A stretch of DNA of 64,000 nucleotides from Microvelia longipes (GCA_018340805.1 JACMZG010001913.1:37948822-38012821); one strand, 5' to 3'; positions 23,641 to 35,589 are shown, counted from the stretch's first letter. Notes: generated from the letters alone by a model not told the origin. Translations and numbers: made by a program.

Positions 23641-23960
23641 AGACAGCGGTCTGTCAACAGTGTTGGAGTCAGGGTCTACCTCATACAAACTAAAACTCAC
23701 TCCGCGAAACCCCTTGAACCTAGCCTGGATCCGTTATTTGCATTACTTCAGGCTAGGTCTTATGTGAACTAATATGGTAGCCAGAGCGGAGAGCCTAGCA
23801 GGTCTAGATGAACTAGGCACACTGTAAAATACTCATAAGTTCCGCTATGTACGAAGAGTGTGCTTCCTAGATGATTAAGTGCGTACAAACTCTGAGGCGA
23901 ATTAGTTGAGTGAGATTTGAGTCAGGGGAAAATGCTAATAAGACCCTACGGGTTTCAGCG
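23641..23960. other. Higher-GC block with hairpins
   Basis: Base composition is more balanced than the surroundings. ACCTAGCCTG (about 23719) pairs perfectly with CAGGCTAGGT (about 23750), followed by GCCTAGCAGG...CTAGGC. No coding frame or RNA family recognised; could be an untranslated exon, an unknown RNA or an old repeat. Confidence 0.4.
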
Positions 23961-24792
23961 TTAAAAATAACACAAGCTACCTTGATTCATAGATAACTTT
24001 ACGATAAACAACAGAAAACAGATAAAATGACAGTTTGGAAAATTCTAAAATGAGGTACTGACGAACAATCAAAAGACGAAATACGGCGGAAAAATATTAT
24101 TTCCTAAACAGTAATTTTTCTGCAATGGAAATTATATAAAATGGAAATTACCAAAAGTTCATCCTTAATGTACAATAGGAACCGTATCTAGATAATGGAA
24201 ATATTCATGCTGCAGTAATTGGAACTAAGCAATCCTATAACAAATGGATTCTCGATTATAAATATCCATTATTAAAATTGACATTTAATAAATATAAAAT
24301 CATGCGAATAGTAAAATAACTCTTCTTATAAAACATCTTATATATTTCAAACTAAATTTGCACATTAAATTTGACACATTATATTTCATACTCGCGTCTG
24401 ATACATATTTAAAACTTTCTATCCATTTCCCCCGGTATACACGTCAAGGAAAGTAGAATATTGTCAAATGGCATACATTTGTCTATGCAATAAGCTTACA
24501 GTGGAAAAAGACAAATTTTCATGGCTCTGTCAGTCGGATGTATGAAGGGTGTTGGTATCCCATACCTGGGAAAAAAACTTTCCACGGAGAAGAGAGACAA
24601 GCATTCAAAATTTATTGTTTTCCCCTGTACTTTCTTGTTTCTTTTTTTATTCATTCTTAGCTCACTTTTCGGCTAAAAACAAATACCGACGTATTCCAAT
24701 AAAACGCAGGAAAGGGAAAAATGATAAAAGTTACCTGTAGTGTTTCTTAAGACAATAAGAGAAATTATAAGAAGACATTTTATAAAAGCATT
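23961..24792. other. Noncoding, nothing recognised
   Basis: AT-rich; no supported feature. Confidence 0.35.
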
Positions 24793-25095
24793 CTGGCAAG
24801 GTTGTCCGCATGTCGGGTGAATTTCCTTTGGAAGCGTATTTTCGTGCTTAACAATCCATTTCTTGCTTAAGGTTCCGGCTTATGCTTTATAACTTGAGCA
24901 GTTACTCAATTATCAAACTCTATTCTTAACTCATATTTCTGTATTTTCCAAAGGAAATGCGCAGAATTATCCTGTTGATTTTACAAAACTAAGCCTTTAA
25001 ATTGGCAGTGCACACCATTATTTGCACTAGTTTAATGCTCAGACAGTGTTTTCTTTTAGGTTTTTAGCGCATTTCATTTGAAAGGCTTCACACTT
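24793..25095 (+). mobile_element. Inverted CAAAGGAAAT-family element, left half
   Basis: Starts CCGCATGTCGGGTGAATTTC then CTTTGG, passes TTCTTGCTTAAGGTTCCGG and CTTGAGCAGTTACTCAATTA, then CCAAAGGAAATGCGCA and ATTGGCAGTGCACACCATTA. The same blocks occur in mirrored order in full copies at 40763 and 59196. Confidence 0.65.
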
Positions 25096-25302
25096 TCAAC
25101 TTACGCTTTCTTATTTACGCTGGAGATATAAAAATGTAAAATGAATGCTATATAAAATTTCAAAATCGGCAGTTCCATAAATTATCTATTCAGGTAATTT
25201 AATGACCTCTTTTCTGGATTTTAACAAGTTATCTTTCTATATGTGTGAGTGTTCTTATTTTCATTCGCCATACGCAAGAGTAGAAACTTACATATATACA
25301 CA

Positions 25303-25318
25303 CACGCATATATATATA

Positions 25319-25364
<46 letters not shown>

Positions 25365-25365
25365 T
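25303..25365. repeat. (TA)n tract, tail of a minus-strand TA-tail element
   Basis: TA run bordered on the right by TTCTTGATCAGTGAGTCCCC, the reverse complement of the CTCACTGATCAAGAATATA end seen at other TA tracts. Confidence 0.8.
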
Positions 25366-25424
25366 TGATCAGTGAGTCCCCTATTTTTTAAAAAACATCC
25401 AAATTCACCAACGTAAACTTAACC

Positions 25425-26205
25425 TAATGAGAATATTACTATTCCCCATTTATACCGTAGGTTTATAGAAAAAGTATTGTGTTTGCTAAAAATCCGAAAC
25501 TGGTATAAAGTCGGAATTATCCGTTACAGGTGTTTTAAGGGCCACCTGAGTGGTTTTCACAAAGTTTTCTATAATGTGTGTCTGTTATCACTGTAGCTTG
25601 TGGTGTATTCATGCTAGAGAGTTATAACTTCGTACGAATATCAGTCTACCGCTGTACTGTGCTATTCGGAAAATATTTTATATGACGTCATTAAAGGTCA
25701 ATAATGACTCAGAGAAAATTGCTAAAAATCATAAAACGCAGGAAAATGAGCAGATCAGATTGACTAACACATGTATAAGATATGTATGTATAAGTAGTAA
25801 CATATGTATGTATAAGACTTACATATATGCCAAGTTTCTTATCATTATCAGCATTAGTTAAGTTTTTATCAAATGACTTGTATACGTTTTTTAAAAAATT
25901 GTAAAAAATCAGTAAATGGTTTAATTGAGTTTAATGTAGGCTCAAGTATATACCGTTACATATTAAATATGTACACTAAGTTTCGTTTCAATATGATGAG
26001 TATATCCATGTTTTTTGTTGAATCATAACAATCAATCAGCATTTATGGTGGTCAGTGCTGTAAGGATGACCGCTGATAATGAAACGGATGCATTTACCAT
26101 CTGAGGACGAGCAAAGCGAGTTGAGGCAGTACGAGCAGACGAGCAAAGCGAGTACCAGATGAGGCAAAGTTCCGAGGTACCCCCTACCCGATTGTTTGTC
26201 CTTTA
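25425..26205 (+). mobile_element. 5S-family copy, longest in the window
   Basis: Starts CCATTTATACCGTAGGTTTA, passes all left-half blocks, the GACGTCATT / GACTCAGAGAAAATT and CATAAAACGCAGGAAAATGA blocks, and CAGCATTAGTTAAGTTTTTA. At 26020-26074 is the 5S-like segment (AATCATAACAATCAATCAGC, TGGTGGTCAGTGCTGTAAGG, ATGACCGC). The tail has GACGAGCAAAGCGAGT twice and ends GAGGTACCCCCTACCCGATT. About 780 bp and noncoding. Transcription by pol III from the 5S-like part is inferred. Confidence 0.75.
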
Positions 26206-27149
26206 GAAATTATTCAAAACCACTAAGGAAGTCTTTTTATTAAACTTAAAAGGGTATGATTTAGTTGAAAAGCCAGATTTCCGGGTTTAGTACAAACATA
26301 TTGCCAATGTATCTACTGTATAATAATTATCATATAATCATGTAATTAATCTCTATCAAATAAAAATATAAATGAGCTAACAACACCTTAGGAGTCGCTT
26401 CTAAGAAATATCTTTGAAGCAAAAGAAAAGAATAAAACAGTCCAAGAAGTTTATGAGTATCCCTTGCCTTTGATATAACAAAACTTCTCTAATGAACTCA
26501 CTCCTTAAGTGTTTTCATTTTCAAGCGACAATTTTAAAAAAATAGGAAAAAAATCTAAGAAAAACCTGAAAGAGCTGTTTTCAAAACCTCTTATAAGATT
26601 AAAATATCATGGTAATTAAAAAACCCTATCACACATAAAATGGTTGATGGAAATTTGGTATACATGGACGATGAAAAGATAGAAAATCTCACATTTCTGT
26701 ATTTTATTTTTCATCGGGTACAGAGTATCTTTGTTCTACGTAATAAGTCAGAATGCTTCAGGGGATGGCTTTGCTCATTTTCAGAATGTCATGGCAAGAC
26801 CTTGAAATATATTCGCTGATAACTTTAAGATTTAAATCAATGGAGGTACAATTTTCTTATATTTTACGTTTTTTAAATATAAGAAAAATTTCAAAAAAAT
26901 CTTGATCTTGTAGAATAATAGTCAATCAAAAAAATATACTTACGACACAACATTTTTTAATTTAATAATAACTTTCTATATAGATCTGTTTGACAACAAT
27001 AAGATATTCATTTGAATCCAAGTTTAACTTCATTGATCAATATTTCGTTTTAAAATGTTTCAAAAATTAGCACTGAGCCACAAGACCTTGATGTTTGATA
27101 TGTATACTAAATATCAACTCTTTAGACATTTCGACACAGACCACCTCTA
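26206..27149. other. Noncoding, nothing recognised
   Basis: AT-rich; no supported feature. Confidence 0.35.
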
Positions 27150-27228
27150 CCAACAGACATTATGCCGAAACCGGTACAGGGATATTCATATCCAACAGCA
27201 AGTATCGACGGTAGCTGATTCTTCGATA
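27150..27228 (+). repeat. Partial hammerhead-like unit (46881 type)
   Basis: ATTATGCCGAAACCGGTACA then GGGATATTCATATCCAACAG and AAGTATCGACGGTAGCTGAT match the right arm of the foldback at 46881-47128. The CTGATGA box is lost (reads CAGACAT) but GAA, the self-complementary ACCGGT and the cleavage-position A are kept. The open frame across it is a shadow. Confidence 0.65.
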
Positions 27229-27509
27229 TTAACATCACGACACAAGTATTTACATGGAACTGTTCATAATTATACAAAGAAATTATTTAATAAATTAGTT
27301 AAGTTCCAGGAGTAGTTGGGGAAAAACAAAACTAAAGAAGCGCATTCTCATAGTTAGCATAGTAAAACTACCAATGGACCCTAGGGATCTTGTTAAAGTA
27401 GGATCTTGTTATATGTGTTTAAAATGTCAGCTCAATCTAAACATTATATGGCGATTTGTGATTTTTTGAAACGTTTGTTGTCATTTACCTGAAATCTGAA
27501 ATCTCGTAT

Positions 27510-27725
<216 letters not shown>

Positions 27726-29083
27726 TTAGCTTGTTTAGTTGAGGCCTCTGAAACAAATTTTGGGTACACTCTCCGGCGGCCTTTTTAAATAAATTCTCTA
27801 ATATTATAATTATTTTGGTTAAAAATCAAAATATCTAAGAAAAAATATGTGGTCGAATATAAATGCAAATACTGACAATGCATCATGGAGATCCCATCCC
27901 CTAAGTTTTAAAAATTTATCATTTTCGGTTCAAAAATTAAGACGTGGGAGGGAGACTTTTGGATTACCCCATATAACAAATTTTTACTGTGTGATAAAGA
28001 GGGAAGTGAGTTTACTAAAATTTAAATTATTGACTTTTATACTCATAGTGTTTAATTTTTTTTTAATTCTCAGCTTCATTTATTTACGTATGCATTATTC
28101 AAATAGAAAAAGTATTAAATAAAAAATAGCATATTAAGTATGAATATTGATTTAAATATGAACCAACAAGTAAGTTAAAGCGAAATAAATTTAGTAGAGT
28201 AATATTATTCCAGCGGCTTCACCGCGGGACTTAGCGTGAGTGAAGTTTTGCATGCATGTATTGCGCCATAGTTGAATAATATTTTATTATTTTAATCGTT
28301 TATATTCTTCTTTTGCTGAATAAAGTTTTTCACTATTATTTTTTTTAACTTATTAAATATTTAATATTATTCCAATTTTGAGTGGGTAAAAAAAATAATT
28401 GAATCATTTTAAATTAAAACAGTTAGCTAGAGGCGTATCGTATATAGTTAATTTGTATGAAAATTAATAATGGCAAAATAAAAAATAATTTTATCAAACA
28501 TTTTTTTTTCTATTGTTGGGAATTTTAAAAGAAAATTGAGCTTATAAAATTGGGTCATGAAGAGGGAAGGTAAATTTTGGTTTGGGAAAAGTGAGACTTA
28601 CTGCTCAAGAATATATAAATATTTTTCTCAAATTAAACATTGATCCAAAATCAAAAGAGTATTGATTTTGGACACGTTTCGCTCGTTCTCGAATTGTATG
28701 ATTACCTAAACCTTAAGATTGTACTGCATCTGTCTCCCTATTCTTAACCTCAGAATTAGTAGGTGATATAGATTAAGTTTATTGAATGCTTCGATAATAA
28801 TTACTGTAATTAGCCATTTTATCGAGGACTACGTTTCCTCCTTTACAAAAGCCATAAAAATGCCGGCGGTCAAACTTTGCAGCCTAGTTTTATTTTATTT
28901 CAATCCTTTGAATGAATGATAAGAATATATATTATTTTTGGACAGTATATTTCAACAGTTGTGTCGGATCAAGATGTTAGAAATTTATAGGATCATTAAA
29001 TTCGATTTAAACAAACCAAACGCGTTCGAAAGTTATAACCTGACTTTTTTATGAATGACGTGGCACGTCAAAGCAGAAATCGG
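27726..29083. other. Noncoding
   Basis: Includes TA-tail family body at 28545-28615. A 91-codon frame at 27847-28122 ends in a hydrophobic stretch but matches no family I know. Nothing else. Confidence 0.35.
28545..28615 (+). repeat. TA-tail family fragment
   Basis: GAGCTTATAAAATTGGGTCA TGAAGAGGG...ACTTACTGCTCAAGAATATA matches the bodies preceding TA tracts at 35090, 41205 and 42060. Confidence 0.55.
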
Positions 29084-29379
29084 TATAGGCCAAAGAGACT
29101 AAAACTATTAGAGGGAGGATACAAAAGCTCTTTTCATTCCTTGGGTAGCTAGGTGCCCTAACGGTAAATTGGTGACGTCATAGTTTTAGTCTCTTTGTGT
29201 GTATAAATATGTGCTCCGATAGAAGTTGTAGGGGAGTAGTTCGTCTCTCTCTAGTGAGACTATAGTGGGGGTAAGTACAGTTAGGGCACCTATGGAAACT
29301 GTCTCACTTCCAGATCCCTCATCACTGTGTTAAACGGGTCCTGTACTCCCTCTAATAGTTTTAGTCTCTTTGGTATAGG
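29084..29379. mobile_element. MITE with 27-bp perfect TIRs and 6-bp TSD
   Basis: The element proper is 29090-29373. Its left end (29090-29116, CCAAAGAGACTAAAAC...) is the exact reverse complement of its right end (29347-29373). TATAGG occurs on both sides (29084-29089 and 29374-29379). A third TIR-like copy, ATAGTTTTAGTCTCTTTG, lies inside at about 29181-29198. No ORF. The superfamily is not assigned because a 6-bp duplication is unusual. Confidence 0.85.
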
Positions 29380-29559
29380 CGGTCAAGATTGAAAATTTTA
29401 AATGTATTCTTGCAAGGACGTCAATTCCGGACTATAACCTAACATGTAAAAAAAATAATTACACTCATAAAAACCCTCCTATTGAATCACCTTATAAATT
29501 CTATCAGTTTGGTTTAGCCTAGTCCGCTTCCTGGCTAGAGGTCGTTAATATTTATATTA

Positions 29560-29795
29560 ATCTATAACACCACAGAGGTCTGGGGTTAGCAGCCCCAGAG
29601 CAGGTTACGCTCTCAGTTTATATATAAGATATCGAAATAAATAATGAAATATATCAAATAATATGAAATATATCGCCAAATTTAGATAATATTTTGAGCG
29701 TAATGGTAGCCACAATCACCTGAGGTTGTTTCCGCAGGGGTTATCCCTGATAAGCCGCAAGGCTCTAATCGGGCATTATTATTATAATTGGTTTT
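29560..29795 (+). mobile_element. SINE with tRNA-like head (copy 3)
   Basis: ACACCACAGAGGTCTGGGGTT, GGTTACGCTCTCAG, TTTTGAGCGTAATGG, TTTCCGCAGGGGTTATCCCT, GCCGCAAGGCTCTAATCG and a terminal CATTATTATTATAA follow the order of copy 1. Confidence 0.7.
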
Positions 29796-30162
29796 GATTG
29801 AGTTTTTTTCGCAGTAAAACGTTACTTCAGACAGATATAACATAGAATCTTATGTAATTTTAAGTATCACACCAATAAATAAATACATATTAAAGTCAAT
29901 AGCTTACTAACTAAAAGTTAAATAACTAGCGAATTCTGACAACTAGTTCTTTATGTTTTAAACTATCTGACGATATGTCGTACGTCGAAAAATATGAAAT
30001 AAATTTATTGCGCGTCTTAGATTGAAAATTCAAAAATTAGTATTTTAAAAATGGCAACCATTTCATACATATACTTGTGTGTTGAATTTAGCTTGATCAA
30101 TATTTTGTTTTTATAATGATTTTTTTAAGTCAAAAATACTTCATAGGGACCTTCATTTTAAA

Positions 30163-30452
30163 TTATTACAGCTTTTGAGGATAAATAGGTCCAAAATAAT
30201 CAATAAAACTAATTTTGCCGAGCTTTCGATGTAATTTTATATTTTTCGAGGCTTAACATAATAAATAATAACAAAAAACAGTTACATGGTTGCTAAAAAT
30301 GGATGTTTGGACGTCAACTAGAGTAACAGACAAATAATACCGTTAAAAAAAATGAATAATGTTGTTGAGTTACATTAAGTTTTAAACAAAGATCTACAAT
30401 TATAAATAATTATTTATTATTTTGGACCTATTTCTCAAAAAGCTTTAATAAT
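30163..30452. repeat. Inverted repeat with about 38-bp arms
   Basis: ATTATTACAGCTTTTGAGGA then TAAATAGGTCCAAAATAAT (30163-30201) mirrors 30417-30452 (ATTATTTTGGACCTATTTCT, AAAGCTTTAATAAT). No ORF in the 215-bp middle. Possibly a small foldback element. Confidence 0.65.
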
Positions 30453-31317
30453 GACTTTTTGAAAATTTTTGTTGACTCGGCAAAATATGTTAGATTTAAG
30501 TAGTACAAGTAGACCTTAAGTCTGATTTTTGTGCATAGCCCAGTTTTTACACCGCGGGCAAGACAAAGACAGCATGATGAAAACCATATAACGTTATAAA
30601 CATGCATGAATCGGATATTTATGATAAAACCTCGGTTTCAAAATTTCCGGATGAACAGAACTACAACTGTACTGTAGGTGAGAAAAAGTAGAAATATTTA
30701 TATGGTTCCCAACATAATTTTAACCGAGAAAAGTACCCAAACTAAAAACAAAACATTTTTCCTTCGGAAATTTACTAAAAATATAAAAACTATTTATACT
30801 TCATAAACTAATACTGGCTTTACTAATATAAAAAAAATGCAATTACACACACACTCCAACATATTTTTTTTACTTTTTTGTACTTTACAGTTTTTAATTT
30901 AACATTATAAATAAATAAAAAGAACAAAACAAAAATAAATGGGATAAAGGATCCGTACTCTCTAAAAGGGTGCTGTAAGAATGGAAAAATTAATAAAAGT
31001 TTTAATTAAGTTAGTTTAAAACCCTAATAACCTATAGTTGGGCCATTTGCTTTTAGCTATCACACAAGGTTCTATTTAAAAAGTTATACAACATATAATA
31101 AAACAAACTGCTAACACTGGAACGAAGCTTTTCTACTAATGGGCTTAAAAATTATTGAGCATATAATATTGTCATTAAGCTAGCGTGTTTTTAAAAAAGT
31201 ACATCCGTGCTGAAACGTCATCATTTGATGAAAAAAGCGGGTGTTATTTTTTTGCAATTTGTTTAATTTTTTGCTTTCCTTTTAGAAGGTATGAAACAAA
31301 CAAAAGGTTTAATTGAA
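30453..31317. other. Noncoding, nothing recognised
   Basis: AT-rich; no supported feature. The stretch 29796-30162 is equally empty. Confidence 0.35.
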
Positions 31318-31570
31318 GAATCAGCTACCGTCGATACTTGCTGTTTGATATAAATGTGTTTAGGCTTAACACTATCATAAGCAGGCAGGAAAACACTTGA
31401 GCTCTTTACTCGAGTCGTTACGACCATTCAAAGTAATCATAACCCGCAGTGTTCTCAGGTTCGAATCTTGGTTCCGGCGAGAGTTATGCCTTTATAACCT
31501 GAGCAGTAGCATTACTTGTACCACATTTTTTCCTTATTTTTTAACAATCGTTAAAAACATTTAACGATTG
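31318..31570 (-). repeat. Decayed hammerhead-unit fragment plus tRNA-like B box
   Basis: 31318-31400 (AATCAGCTACCGTCGATACT, TGCTGTTTGATAT) is a degraded minus-strand relative of the 46881 foldback arm. On the plus strand GGTTCGAATC at 31458-31467 matches a B box, followed by CTTTATAACCTGAGCAGTAGC, a block of the CAAAGGAAAT family. Confidence 0.5.
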
Positions 31571-32211
31571 ACATGAACAGATCTTCTTTATATAAGCGCC
31601 ACAATTACTGTGCAGTTTCGATGTTGGAATGATGACCATAGTCAAGTCGAACATGTGAAATAAAAACGCGCATTTTCTTTAAAAATCCACATGATAAAAT
31701 TATTCATTTAAAAAATAATGCGAGCCAGTGAAATCAGCTATTTTGTAACCGTTTTGGCATTTAGCTGGTAAGCAGATTTAGAGCTATCCAACAATAACCA
31801 AAATACGAACCCAATTTATTTTAGCGAATGCTTGCTAAAAATTGAACAGAAAAAATTCTTAATTAAAAAAAGTTGCAGAAAATCTACAGAATAAATCCAT
31901 AATTTCCAAGAATCTTATAATTAATAAAAACTTATTAAGCCTGTTTTAGGAATTTTTTACGTAACAAGGAAAAAATTATGTTATTTACAGTTAAATGGGT
32001 AAATATATTGTCATCGAACAAAGAAATTGTTGTAAATTAAAAAAAAATTGTATTATTTTATCATTAATCTTCTTTATTTAACAAATATTTTTCTTCTTAA
32101 AAAAGGCCTTTCACAGAGTTCTTAGAAAATATTAACAGAACTGCTTTAAGAAATATTTCGGAAAAAGCAACAAGGAATATAATAAAAAAAATCTTAGCTT
32201 AGCACAGATTA
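31571..32211. other. Noncoding, nothing recognised
   Basis: AT-rich; possibly the decayed 5' side of the RT fragment that follows. Confidence 0.35.
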
Positions 32212-32430
32212 GATGAGTTATCAAAGAATTTGTTGATTTCTTATTTGAAAGGCTGGCAACAAAACATTTACACAGGAGGAACTTGCCTAACTTCATAAAG
32301 TATAACGCACGGTGTTAGACAAGGGTCTATATTAGGTCCTATATTATTCCTTATTAATACTAATGGTCTGTCTTTTGTTATGAGGATATTAATAGCCGCT
32401 GCTATTCAATTCGCAGATGATTATGGGTAA
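32212..32430 (+). pseudogene. LINE reverse transcriptase fragment
   Basis: The frame reads DELSKNLLISYLKGWQQNIY, TGGTCLTS, stop, then THGVRQGSILGPILFLINTN, and slightly later QFADDYG from 32408. These are the two LINE RT blocks around the active site (G-x-RQGSxLGPxLF and FADD) in the right order and spacing. At least one stop and a frame change make it a relic. It belongs to a different LINE lineage from the element at 1-3225, whose block reads GTPQGTVISPWLF. Confidence 0.8.
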
Positions 32431-32559
32431 CTATTTCATTTAAAATTCAGTCTAACCTACTGGAGTTATAGTGAATAGCTCTAAATATTTTAACTTACTG
32501 GTGGGGAGACGCAGCTCATGCAAGCAGGTTATTTATACTTAAAAAATAGGCATTTGGCT

Positions 32560-32680
32560 TCTAGGCCGCTACGCGCGACGGCGGCAGAGCGGTCACATGG
32601 TTGTTGCCTATAACAGTTGGTCATATTACTTGCTTAGAACACTAGTATTCTGACCGAAACATTAGAAACGACCCTTAAAT
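32560..32680. repeat. GC-rich patch, relative of 12771
   Basis: GGCCGCTACGCGCGACGGCG then GCGGTCACATGGTTGTTG and CAGTTGGTCATATTACT, similar to the right part and flank of 12771-12885. Confidence 0.5.
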
Positions 32681-33549
32681 TTTATGTTAATCGACAGTAT
32701 TTTAGGTTATCCAATTATTTATCACGGATTGCTTTTTTGGTTACTTGAAGTTATCGCATTACACACACACTCTCACTTTTTTCATACGTTTCATCGAAAG
32801 CATACATTATAAATTATCCCAGAAAACAAAAAGGCGAAAAATTTAAATTTTATAATACAACAGTATTTTAATTTGAATAAAAATATCCAATTGGAAACAT
32901 TCAACTTTTTTCGCCAAAACAATATAAGAAAACCAGATTTACTCATATTTGTTTTTAAAAGGCATGTAAAAGTGGCCTGTACAGTTGTGGAACGTGCTGT
33001 GCTCCGTAAGTTTAGAAATAGACTTCTTAAAATGATATAATAAGTATAATAAAGCCTGGAGTTGTCGACTTGTTGCTCTGGTATGATTAATAAACATCAA
33101 CTCTAGAAGTAAACAAGATTTTAAAATTAAATATACAATTATAAAATAAAGTTTAAAAGAGTTTATAAAAGTCAAGCACGCAGTTGTTAAAAGGTTATAC
33201 CGGAAACCGTAAGGCTACCTATTCACTGATCTTAAGAAGAGATCATTATGAGTTCTCCAACTTAACCTTGGTAGTAGGGGTAGAATAGTCGCCATGATAC
33301 TCACCAATTCAGATCGATCGGTTCACACTCGCGAACACATCCTAAAAGTTAAATAGCCATCATGCCATTATGTTTTACACTTTCGGACGCTACGACGTCA
33401 GAACGTAGTCTGACAAATAACAGTAAAAGTGTTTTAACGAATTATTGGAGATTATGATTACTCATAAAATTAGTTTAAATGTTCGGAGATTTTTTAACTC
33501 CTATGATAGTTATAAGCTGCCAAAGAAAATTCAAGTCAATATAATGATA
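32681..33549. other. Noncoding, nothing recognised
   Basis: AT-rich; open frames without family resemblance. Confidence 0.35.
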
Positions 33550-33640
33550 AATAAAAGAGTCTCTCCACTTAATTAGTTTATTAAAAAACAAAGCCGGCTT
33601 TCAACGCCAAAAGGTCATCATCAGTGCCGGTGAGATGAAG
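33550..33640 (-). repeat. Hammerhead-like unit, variant arm
   Basis: AGAGTCTCTCCACTTAATTA, then AAGCCGGCTTTCAACGCC and AGGTCATCATCAGTGCCGG. On the minus strand it has CTGATGA, a bulged stem II closed by GAC/GTT, GAA, and the self-complementary AGCCGGCT followed by T. Stem III differs from AGCGCT in the other arms but is again a palindrome. Confidence 0.6.
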
Positions 33641-34074
33641 GAAAGGGAATAGAAGATTATTTATTAGATCTTTTCATAGTTGAGACTGAATACAGACTCT
33701 CAAGTCAATATGTTCAGAATGGCAACCAACATCAAAATGAAACTAAATGTATTTATTCGGTCAAATTTTCGATTCCTAACGTTTATTTTATTTTCAATGA
33801 ATCAGCAAAATGGGTTAAAATTGACATCTTCCGCGCAGCACAATTAGATCACTTGTCTAATTTTTAGATGTTTTAAATTCTCTATAGTATAAAAAACGGT
33901 TAAAATTAATTGACAACAAAGGAAAATAATGGAAGGGAGCCAATAAGGTTACTCCTAGATTTTAAACCACGCCCACAATATCAGGCTAACCTCATTGGTT
34001 CCTTAACACTAATTTCCCACGCTATCAACTGATTTTAGCCGTGTTAATACTTTAGCGTAAACGCAGCCATAAGT
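33641..34074. other. Noncoding, nothing recognised
   Basis: AT-rich with no supported feature. Confidence 0.35.
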
Positions 34075-34180
34075 CTACCTAATACGGATAATTATAAGGA
34101 AATCTTGTTTTTAATATTAATGTGAACATAATACTTTCCTTACGTTCCTTCCTTACACCGGAGAGAAAAAGTAAAAATAA
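34075..34180 (-). repeat. 5S-family fragment (left end)
   Basis: Minus strand holds TTACTTTTTCTCTCCGGTGT, GAAAGTATTATGTTCAC and AATTATCCGTATTAGG in family order, much diverged. Confidence 0.5.
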
Positions 34181-35089
34181 TTTGAAAACGCAACACAAAA
34201 CAAGATAAAAGAAAATTCGTAACGTAAAATTGTAAAAACAAACACAGGTATAATAATGGGCTTTTGATTAATTCAATCTGCTTCGAAATTTGTCGAGTTG
34301 TGAAACCTCATTAGAAAGAAACCCTTCACATTTGCTTAGAAACTTTTCCCGGAATTTTGTTGTAAAAGAAACGTTTTCTGTACGTTTTGAAAAGTTTTAG
34401 GTATTAAGAACTAATGAAAACGTTTCCATATCATCAAAAATGAAATATTCAAGGGAAATGTTGTATAAAGAAATCTAATTAAATGACTTATTAAAGATAA
34501 TTTCAAATATTTTGACATTGTAATTAAGAGTTCAATAGAAGAAATGAAAAATTTATACAAACGAAGTAAAATTAAATTTTATATCAAAGAAATTAAAAAA
34601 TCAAAATTGTTTTTCTCATGATAAATGATTGTTAAAACAATCTTGTATAAACATTTAGAGATAAAATGTTTCAGATGAGTTTTACATGTAAATGTTCGAT
34701 TTAAACTATTTCCCAGAACGTCCAGATGAGGATTAATATCACTGTCTAGTTTTGGGATTGACAATTAACAAGTCTAACGATAGACATTTCGACATTTGTT
34801 TTTGACTAGATATATCAAAAACTAATATAAATGGAGTTTCGCTTTATTTAGCTTAGTAAGGGATTGAATTTTAATAATTTGAAAATGACAAGTTCCTGAT
34901 AATCATTGAGAGAAATGGAAAAATATATTTATTACTTTTACTACAGAGCTGCTTGAAACTAGTGATCCAGGAAAAACATTAACCATACAAGGCGTATTAA
35001 AATATTGCTCTGTATACTTGTTCTTTAAATAATAAACAGACTACTCGCTTTGCTCGTCCTTAGAATGTCCTGATAAACCAATCTTAAAG
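34181..35089. other. Noncoding, nothing recognised
   Basis: Only a short ACTCGCTTTGCTCGTCCTTA match to the 5S-family tail (minus strand) at about 35043-35062. Confidence 0.4.
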
Positions 35090-35149
35090 TAGTATTAGCT
35101 TATAAGATGGGAGAGTGGTAGAAGGTAGCAGGGAGGGACTCACTAATCA

Positions 35150-35181
<32 letters not shown>

Positions 35182-35192
35182 CATACACATAT
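35090..35192 (+). repeat. TA-tail family end with A-run and (TA)n
   Basis: AGCTTATAAGATGGGAGAGT, AGGGAGGGACTCACTAATCA, then about 20 A and a TA tract. Confidence 0.6.
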
Positions 35193-35439
35193 ATATACAG
35201 TAAGCATAAAGGAGTAGTTATTTGTTTCTGTAAGTTATCCGTTCTGATTGGTTTTTAGCGAATTTTCGACAATATGTATTTCGAAAAGGGATGATTATGT
35301 ATGTATGCCAGATATTTGAAACTTATATTAAAATTAAATAAGACTATTATAGTGAAATAATAGTAAGATTATGATCAGTCTTTGAGTCTAAAATTGTGTT
35401 GTCTGTAATATAATTTACTAGAACGCTGAGCCATTAATG

Positions 35440-35560
35440 ACTCAACGATAATACACACGTACAAACCCCTGAAGCGGATGGTTCAGGTGAAATCTCGATT
35501 TCGGATTTTTTTTGAAAACACAATAATTTTTCCTCATATGAGGGAAAATCATAAGTTCGC
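35440..35560 (-). repeat. 5S-family fragment (left end)
   Basis: Minus strand: CCTCATATGAGG, AATTATTGTGTTTTC, AAATCCGAAATCGAGATTTC, ACCTGAACCATCCGCTTCAG in family order. Confidence 0.55.
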
Positions 35561-35589
35561 GAAAATTATTTTTCGTCATTAGGGACCTC

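Noticed and set aside
27055..27315. 86-codon open frame on the plus strand
   Set aside because: Its middle (RDIHIQQQVSTVADSS) is the translated foldback-arm repeat; the same words appear at 46805-46987.
27847..28122. 91-codon ORF with a hydrophobic C-terminal stretch as a membrane protein
   Set aside because: The hydrophobic part comes from a T-rich stretch and no conserved motif or gene context supports it.
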